From positions 1 to 11,819 of the forward strand of contig CAYSAA010000171.1 of assembly GCA_964428905.1 (NCBI GenBank): a stretch of 11,819 nucleotides of DNA, read 5' to 3'. A program made the position numbers and the translations under genes. The notes below the pieces were generated by a model that worked only from the letters and a program-made list of their open reading frames with translations, was not told where the DNA came from and did not search any database. Numbering within the stretch: position 1 is the first letter of the stretch; the number at the start of each line of letters is the position of its first letter. This stretch comes from CAYSAA01 sp964428905 (GTDB lineage Bacteria; Atribacterota; Phoenicimicrobiia; Phoenicimicrobiales; Stramentimicrobiaceae). This document shows positions 7,225 to 11,819 of the stretch, piece by piece.

Positions 7225-7650
7225 GAAATTAAATAGGAGTCAAATTATAAGTTCTCCTTCTATTTGTATCATCTTTCCATCCCTCAACTGCTATTTAATC
7301 GTCTTAATCCACTTGAAGGATTCCTGCCTGGAGAGGGTATTTTCTTCCATCTTCTGTTAATATTTACTTCAGACTATTAGTTCATTATAGAATAATAAGT
7401 ATTGCATTGTGCCTATTGCGTATTAAAAGCGGTATTGAGTAAAAGGTAATGACTAATAAGCAATACAATTTGCAAATTATTGAGTTACAAGATAATACTA
7501 TTTACCAATTGACTAGTTAACCAATTAAATCAGTAATCAGTATCGGGTATGTCGTATAGAATCCAACACAATAAAAGACAAGGTACAAGATTTAAAAATA
7601 GTTTTAGTTTACATTTCTCGGTTTTCGGTTAAAGAGTGTGGAGGCAACAG

Positions 7651-7690
7651 TGGATGAGATTACTTTGTCGCTACACTCCGTGTACTGACA
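7651..7690. repeat. Dispersed palindrome-type repeat, degraded copy 2
   Basis: This segment aligns without gaps to 5591-5630, with 31 of 40 positions identical. Eight of the nine differences are transitions, and most replace G or C in copy 1 by A or T here. The inverted outer arms are lost (ATTAC and GTACT in place of ATTGC and GCAAT), so this copy looks inactive. Confidence 0.6.
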
Positions 7691-7831
7691 GAGAGGGGGA
7701 AGAGAGGTAAGTAGCAGTAGGGTTGTTAAATTGTTATACTTATGCCCGTATAAATTAAAAGTAAAAACTTATGGATAAAAATGATGATTTTTAATTATAA
7801 TAAATAATAGTTAGAATTATAAGGCGAAGGG

Positions 7832-7839
7832 AAAGGGAG
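7832..7839 (+). promoter_or_regulatory. Ribosome binding site for the CPBP protease gene
   Basis: AAAGGGAG is followed by a six-base T-run spacer and then TTG at 7846. It supports a TTG start and is the clearest translation signal in this part of the window. Confidence 0.6.
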
Positions 7840-7845
7840 TTTTTT

Positions 7846-8706
7846 TTGGAAATCAAAGATATAAATAGAGAGGCAAAACAAATCATTTTATTTTTCCTTA
7901 TATCACATGGGTTACCCTTTTTGGTTACAATTGTATTAATGTTTTTAGAAAAAAATTTTTACATTTCCAATCAATTTTATAGCAATCTTATCTACTTTAG
8001 TTTATTGAGTCCTACTTTGGCTACATTCTTTGTTTTATATTTCTTTTCCTCCAGCAAGGGAAGAATAGGTTATTGGTATAGCTTGGTTGATCCTAAACGT
8101 ATTTCTAATAAATGGTACTTCATAATTTTTTGCCTGCCTGTCTTAATCAGACTCACTGCAGCAATTTTGGAAGCAGTTTTACCTGCCAGGCAGTTCCAGT
8201 TTGCTTTTTCACCGGAAATGACTTTATCTTATGCTATTGTATTGCTTTTCTTTGGTCCTATACCGGAAGAAATGGGTTGGAGAGGCGTTGCTTTTCCGAA
8301 ATTACAGAATCAATTTGGATTTAATCCGGCAACGATGATTTTGGGATTTATGTGGGCTATCTGGCATTTACCCTTGTTTTTTGTTGAGGGAACCTACCAA
8401 TATCAATTGGGATTGGGTAGTTCATTGTTCTGGAGTTTTATGTTTGGCATATTTTTTACAACTTTTATCTATAGCATGATCTATAATAAAACCAATCATA
8501 GTATTTTGGCAGTGATCCTTTTTCATTTTATGGATAATTTATCTGGTGAATCTTTTATAATAAGTGAAAATGCTTTGTTTATATCAACTATACTCAGGGG
8601 AATCATAGCTTTTTATATCTTTATTTATCAAAAAAAAACCACAAACATGTCAGAAAAAGGTGTTTTTAGATCATTTTCCGGGGAACTGACAAAGAGGTTG
8701 GAATAG
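7846..8706 (+). CDS. CPBP-family intramembrane metalloprotease (CAAX protease/Abi type)
   Basis: This is a 286-residue polytopic membrane protein starting at TTG 7846. It has the three conserved motifs of the CPBP (Rce1/Abi, PF02517-type) glutamic/metalloprotease family: EEMGWRG with Glu141, Glu142 and Arg146; GFMWAIWHLPLFF with Phe168 and His174; and FHFMDN with His227 and Asn231. These residues lie in membrane helices and form the predicted active site. Hydrophobic segments are roughly 12-33, 44-67, 90-111, 124-139, 162-180, 192-212, 217-233 and 245-261. Members cleave membrane-embedded substrates, process bacteriocins or give immunity to them; the substrate here is unknown. It stands alone after a long spacer, with a remnant of an ICMT-like methyltransferase just downstream. 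The motifs are intact, so it is probably active. Confidence 0.88.
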   Translation: MEIKDINREAKQIILFFLISHGLPFLVTIVLMFLEKNFYISNQFYSNLIYFSLLSPTLATFFVLYFFSSSKGRIGYWYSLVDPKRISNKWYFIIFCLPVLIRLTAAILEAVLPARQFQFAFSPEMTLSYAIVLLFFGPIPEEMGWRGVAFPKLQNQFGFNPATMILGFMWAIWHLPLFFVEGTYQYQLGLGSSLFWSFMFGIFFTTFIYSMIYNKTNHSILAVILFHFMDNLSGESFIISENALFISTILRGIIAFYIFIYQKKTTNMSEKGVFRSFSGELTKRLE

Positions 8707-8716
8707 TAACAGGATT

Positions 8717-8902
8717 GTGATATGTGTTTTCTATTATTATATTTCGCGATATGAAGAGAAACTGTTAATCAAAAAATATGGTGATGAATATAAAAGAATA
8801 TCAAAAAAGTTCCGATTTTTATTCTTTTTAAAAGGTAAGCAACTTTCTAAACATACTGGGAATGGAAGGTTCAGTGTACTTGTGAAGTCTAACCCCAACT
8901 AA
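8717..8902 (+). pseudogene. C-terminal fragment of an isoprenylcysteine carboxyl methyltransferase-like protein
   Basis: The frame from GTG 8717 gives 61 residues. Residues 9-33 (ISRYEEKLLIKKYGDEYKR and following) match the cytosolic tail of the ICMT/PEMT-type membrane methyltransferases, where an EE-L-FG-EY pattern ends the protein. The whole membrane part and the SAM-binding Arg-His-Pro region that should come before it are missing. Only 10 bases separate it from the CPBP stop codon. The last 20 residues, from about KQLSKHTGNG onward, do not look conserved. There is no well-spaced ribosome site. It is probably the leftover of a deletion. Confidence 0.55.
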
Positions 8903-8911
8903 CAATAAAAA

Positions 8912-8920
8912 TGATATAAT
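8912..8920 (+). promoter_or_regulatory. Extended -10 promoter giving a nearly leaderless transcript
   Basis: TGATATAAT is a perfect match to the extended -10 consensus TGnTATAAT. No good -35 box is seen at the usual distance, which extended -10 promoters tolerate. Transcription would start about seven bases after 8920, only about five bases before ATG 8932. There is no Shine-Dalgarno sequence before that ATG, which fits leaderless translation. Confidence 0.5.
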
Positions 8921-8931
8921 CATCACATCCT

Positions 8932-9366
8932 ATGAAACTAGGTAAAAGGAATGTGATAACAAGAATATTAGCGATAACAGGAACCATATTGGTATGGACT
9001 CCGATTATTTTTACAATAGTGACAGCAATTATTGGAACAATATCCGATCATAGACTGCGATTTGACTATCTGATGCCGGCTGAACTTTTCCCGCTTGCTT
9101 TGGTGGGTAGTTTGCTGTTGTTATGGTCAGCATTGCGGGCACTTTCAAAGCAAAAATTGATCGGTTGGGGTTTAAGTGCTGCCATCTTTTTCCTTATCAG
9201 CGGTCAAGGTATTGCTATTACCAGTGGCCTCGCCTCTGGGGAGGTTGAGCCGACAGGATGGCCTTGGGCACTTGCTCTTACCTGTATTGGCCTTTATTCT
9301 CTTACCCTGATTGAGATTGGCATTGCAGGCCTATTATTAATAAGAGAGCTATTTTTAAAATATTGA
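8932..9366 (+). CDS. Small four-helix membrane protein of unknown function
   Basis: This is a 144-residue hydrophobic protein that I do not recognise. It has a short basic N-terminus (MKLGKRNVITR) followed by predicted membrane helices at about 10-35, 50-70, 77-99 and 111-138, and a charged end (IRELFLKY). A polar connecting loop at about 36-48 (SDHRLRFDYLMPAE) separates helices 1 and 2. A loop at 101-110 contains GEVEPTGWPW. No catalytic motif is evident. ATG 8932 is chosen because TGATATAAT lies just upstream and the basic residues before helix 1 make a natural N-terminus. There is no ribosome binding site. It is probably a monocistronic inner-membrane protein with the N-terminus inside. 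Confidence 0.65.
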   Translation: MKLGKRNVITRILAITGTILVWTPIIFTIVTAIIGTISDHRLRFDYLMPAELFPLALVGSLLLLWSALRALSKQKLIGWGLSAAIFFLISGQGIAITSGLASGEVEPTGWPWALALTCIGLYSLTLIEIGIAGLLLIRELFLKY

Positions 9367-9490
9367 GCTCATACATCAGTTTTTCAGGCAAATTGGATAG
9401 ATTTAAATATTCTTACTTCTTATGCTATATCTGCAAACTACTCTATGGTCTTAATAAATTGCTCTATCGAAATTGCCGGAATACTGTGAA

Positions 9491-10570
9491 ATGAAATCCC
9501 AAAAAATATTATATTCTAAAAAGATGATTGAAGAGGAAATGTATCATCCAAGATTAAAAAGTTCCCATTACGAGATGGGCCAGAAAATGGGAAATATATT
9601 CAAGAAAAGTAATGCTGAATTCCCTTTTAATCTTGATTCGTTCCAGAATAAATTCGGTAGAGAAAGCGCCTTATTATTAAAGAAATATTTTTCGGAAGCC
9701 GCTGAAGAGATGAGAGGTATTACGGATGTTATAGGATATAATAATGGTTTATTTACTGCCTGGATGATGTGTATGGGATGCTGCCTTGATATTGATGAAG
9801 CCGATAGTGTGGAAGCAAGAGGTTGCACAGCATTTAGCTTTATTAGTCAGGATAAGGTATACTATGGAAGAAATAATGATTTGCAGCCTTTTTTAAAGAA
9901 AGTTAGTAAAAGTATTTATTACCAGCCGAAGGGTAAATTAGCTTTTATTTTGAATACTTCATCATTTGTTAATGGCGAAGAAGGTATAAACGAATCCGGT
10001 TTGGTAGCGGCAATGACCTTTGTCAAACCAAAACTGGAAGAGATAAAACCAGGAATTAATTCAGTGTTTTTAGTTCGTTTTATTTTGGAAAATTGCAGGA
10101 ATGTTACAGAAGGCATTGAAAGTCTAAACAATCTACCTATCGCTTCAAGTTGTAATATCATTTTAACTGATAAAAATGGCGAGATGGTAGTTGCTGAATG
10201 TAATCCGACAAAAATAAATTTAAGATATCCGGAGAAAAATAATAATGGTGAAAAATTTATTATTACTGTGAATCATTTTATTTCAGATGTGATGAAAAAA
10301 CACGATGCAAATAACGGAAATGTTTATTTTTCTACAGATAGATATAAAACTGTACATCATGCCTTACAAGATATCAATGATAATGACGGCATTAACTACA
10401 CTAAAAATATTCTCAAAGGCAAATATGGATTCATATGCCAATATAAGAAAAAATTAAATTTTGATACGATCTGGTCATCAATATTTGATATTACAGGAAA
10501 CAAGGTATTAAGGGCAGAGGGGAATCCCCTAAGGAATAAATATATCAGCGACAGGAGGCTGTTTACTTAA
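9491..10570 (+). CDS. C45-type peptidase / acyl-CoA:6-aminopenicillanate acyltransferase-like Ntn hydrolase
   Basis: This is an Ntn-fold amidohydrolase or acyltransferase of the C45/AAT family (PF03417-type). The frame is open from TTG 9473 (365 residues). I favour ATG 9491 (359 residues), though no start has a good Shine-Dalgarno site and ATG 9524 is also possible. Numbered from 9473, the N-terminal region has the family pattern SSHYEMGQKMG (30-40). RGCTAFSF (116-123) carries Cys118, the expected catalytic nucleophile that becomes N-terminal after self-cleavage between Gly117 and Cys118. YGRNNDL (131-137), GINESGLVAAMTF (171-183), VNHF (266-269) and STDRYKTV (287-294) follow in the usual order. 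No signal peptide is seen, so the enzyme is probably cytoplasmic. Family members hydrolyse or transfer acyl groups on amides; the substrate here cannot be read. It does not form a tight operon with neighbours. Confidence 0.82.
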   Translation: MKSQKILYSKKMIEEEMYHPRLKSSHYEMGQKMGNIFKKSNAEFPFNLDSFQNKFGRESALLLKKYFSEAAEEMRGITDVIGYNNGLFTAWMMCMGCCLDIDEADSVEARGCTAFSFISQDKVYYGRNNDLQPFLKKVSKSIYYQPKGKLAFILNTSSFVNGEEGINESGLVAAMTFVKPKLEEIKPGINSVFLVRFILENCRNVTEGIESLNNLPIASSCNIILTDKNGEMVVAECNPTKINLRYPEKNNNGEKFIITVNHFISDVMKKHDANNGNVYFSTDRYKTVHHALQDINDNDGINYTKNILKGKYGFICQYKKKLNFDTIWSSIFDITGNKVLRAEGNPLRNKYISDRRLFT

Positions 10571-10668
10571 ACGGTGTACAGAAAAGGCACGAGGAAAGAA
10601 GAGGTCAGCCTTCACAAGTTCTGAAAGATTATAAATTATTGTTATGGTTTCATTAGATATTATGCTTT

Positions 10669-10693
10669 TATTGATTTATTGATAAAATCAATA
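10669..10693. repeat. 9-bp inverted repeat in front of the methyltransferase remnant
   Basis: TATTGATTT (10669-10677) and AAATCAATA (10685-10693) are perfect inverted copies around a seven-base loop. The right arm touches the AGGTGAG ribosome site (10693-10699) of the next gene. It could be an operator or RNA hairpin, but AT-rich sequence makes such stems common by chance. Confidence 0.3.
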
Positions 10694-10703
10694 GGTGAGA
10701 ATA

Positions 10704-11029
10704 ATGAGCCAGGTTTATGGGAAGGAATTTGCCAGAATATACAATCAAATGTGGGGTACTTTTGCTATAAAGATTGCATCCCATATCATGAATTTTTACC
10801 AGGGCAAGGATATTTATAGATATAATAAAAATGTGTTAGATATTTGTTGTGGCACTGGCTAATTGGCTCTGGAACTTTTAAAAAATAATTATCATGTTAT
10901 CGGTATCGACTTTTCTCCATATATGATTTTTATGCCCGGAAGAATACTAAAGAATATGAGAAAAAAGGTTTAGATAAGAATAATAATAATCCTGAAAAAG
11001 AGGATAGAGTTTTTGAGGTTTTGGTTTAG
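10704..11029 (+). pseudogene. SAM-dependent methyltransferase, truncated and broken
   Basis: ATG 10704 follows AGGTGAG and opens a class I methyltransferase: MSQVYGKEFARIYNQMW, then motif I VLDICCGTG ending at codon 52, then TAA at codon 53 (10860-10862), where CAA for Gln is the likely ancestor. The same frame continues LALELLKNNYHVIGIDFSPYM, the motif II region with the acidic Asp that binds SAM ribose. Near 10930 the match moves to another frame (YARKNTKEYEKKGLDKN), which shows a frameshift, and ends at TAG 11027-11029. The last 150 or so residues expected for the family are absent. It therefore carries a nonsense codon, a frameshift and a 3' loss, and is clearly inactive. Confidence 0.85.
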
Positions 11030-11476
11030 ATTATTAATTTAGAGAACAAAAAGCTATTAGCTATTAAAAGGTAAATTATATATACAATTTAACTAAATAA
11101 TGTTGATTTTTCTCATTAAACATGGTATATAAAAAAATTCTTTATTAACCTCATAGGAGGAAATAGCTACAAAAAATTAATTGCCATAAATTATAATAAA
11201 AAATAGCAGTAATTATTTAACCTGCATATTTTTCATTATTAATTGTACTACATTAGAACCAACATTTTTTCAGATCTGTCTTTTCCACTTCAAATCAATT
11301 CTGTAGAAAAATCCTTATTTTTTATTGTATAACAGGATATTTTTATTTTAATTAAATATTATATCTTTTAGATTTAATTTTATAAACTATGCAAGAAAGG
11401 AGAATACAGTAATGTTTTAGTAGTGTTTCCTTCAGTATAAAATATGAAAATTTTAAAAAAAGGAAGGTCTAAAAAG
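11030..11476. other. AT-rich spacer without a recognisable gene
   Basis: About 450 strongly AT-rich bases hold no credible ORF on either strand. An AGGAGG at 11156-11161 is not followed by a usable start codon and may be a relic. TATAAA at 11436-11441 could be a -10 box for the next gene, but no convincing -35 box precedes it. Confidence 0.45.
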
Positions 11477-11819
11477 ATGAAGAAAATTATATTTTTTATA
11501 ATTAGTGTGGTTGTATTGAATTTATTATTTTTTGGTTCAAGTTATGCTGAAGAAAAGTATGATGTGAACAGGTTAATTGAAGAACTTCAGCAGGCGGATT
11601 TTACCGTTCAGGAAGGAGTGGCGGAACAATTGGATTTATTTTTAATGGTTAACCTCAATGTCTTTCCTACTTGCCTGGGCAATAATCAGAATAATCTTTA
11701 TATGAGAGTTAGTGTTCCTCCCCCTGTAAATGAAGAAAAGTTACCCCCTTTATACCCTAAGATGGAATGGGAAGGAATGCAGGTAAATGACCCTAGATTT
11801 CGCCTTGACCCGGATGAAG
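11477..11819 (+). CDS. Secreted protein of unknown function (3' end outside window)
   Basis: The gene opens at ATG 11477, preceded by AAGGAAGG (11460-11467) with a nine-base spacer, and stays open to the window edge (114 complete codons). Residues 1-24 form a classical Sec signal peptide: the basic MKK, a hydrophobic core of about 16 residues (IIFFIISVVVLNLLFF) and a GSSYA cleavage site before EEKYD. There is no lipobox Cys. The mature part starts with a charged helix (VNRLIEELQQADFTVQEG), then a hydrophobic segment LDLFLMVNLNVFPTCLGN and a Pro-rich stretch VPPPVNEEKLPPLYP. I do not recognise the family. It is expected to be exported across the membrane. Confidence 0.75.
   Translation, partial: MKKIIFFIISVVVLNLLFFGSSYAEEKYDVNRLIEELQQADFTVQEGVAEQLDLFLMVNLNVFPTCLGNNQNNLYMRVSVPPPVNEEKLPPLYPKMEWEGMQVNDPRFRLDPDE

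Larger units (their letters stand above)
7225..7845. other. Gene-free AT-rich spacer with low-complexity and repeat remnants
   Basis: About 620 bases contain no credible ORF on either strand. Around 7399-7466 there are scattered near-copies of GTATTG/TATTGCGTATT and an inverted GCAATAC. Around 7503-7530 there is AATTGACTAGTTAACCAATT-type low-complexity sequence. Repeat copy 2 lies at 7651-7690. A TATAAT at 7796-7801 lies upstream of the CPBP gene but has no recognisable -35 box. Confidence 0.5.

Noticed and set aside
7231..7265. Possible terminator hairpin after the alcohol dehydrogenase (AAATAGGAG / CTCCTTCTATTT)
   Set aside because: The stem needs a three-base bulge and a 14-base loop and is not followed by a T-run, so it is not a convincing rho-independent terminator.
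7399..7530. CRISPR-like or tandem array from repeated TATTGC/TATTG and CCAATT motifs
   Set aside because: The units are 5-8 bases, irregularly spaced and degenerate, without regular spacers. This is low-complexity sequence.
8112..8324. 70-residue + strand ORF inside the CPBP gene
   Set aside because: It is out of frame with a gene whose motifs are all intact and has no ribosome binding site.

Overview
This is a low-GC bacterial window. Shine-Dalgarno sites are strong and purine-rich, and TTG starts are frequent. The style suggests an anaerobic, low-GC lineage such as Bacillota, Thermotogota or Atribacterota. No rRNA, tRNA or other phylogenetic marker is present, so this is an inference. All intact genes, and both frames of the broken ones, lie on the + strand.

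Positions 1-4025 hold a tight sugar-catabolic operon. It contains the C-terminal half of an L-fucose-isomerase-like sugar isomerase (cut by the window edge), a transketolase split into N- and C-terminal subunits, and an FGGY kinase that resembles glycerol kinase but has a changed substrate-site residue. After a 120-base gap come ribokinase (rbsK) and D-ribose pyranase (rbsD), ending at 5517. RbsD supplies the sugar form used by RbsK, and ribose 5-phosphate then feeds the transketolase. The isomerase and FGGY kinase could form a parallel route in which an aldose is isomerised to a ketose and phosphorylated before transketolase. No transporter or regulator lies within the window.

Positions 5518-7845 are a decayed stretch. 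It holds two copies of a dispersed palindrome-type repeat, small gene remnants, and a zinc alcohol dehydrogenase that still aligns end to end but carries two in-frame stops and a lost catalytic cysteine. There is also about 620 bases with no gene.

Positions 7846-10570 hold an intact CPBP-family (CAAX protease/Abi) membrane protease, a short C-terminal remnant of an isoprenylcysteine-carboxyl-methyltransferase-like protein, an unrecognised four-helix membrane protein behind a perfect extended -10 promoter with almost no leader, and a C45/acyltransferase-type Ntn hydrolase. Positions 10571-11476 hold a broken SAM methyltransferase and AT-rich spacer. The window ends inside a gene for an unrecognised secreted protein.

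The most interesting item is the isomerase / split transketolase / FGGY kinase / rbsK-rbsD cluster. It looks like a two-branch pentose pathway, and the substrate of the upstream branch is open. No clearly new defence or mobile system is visible.
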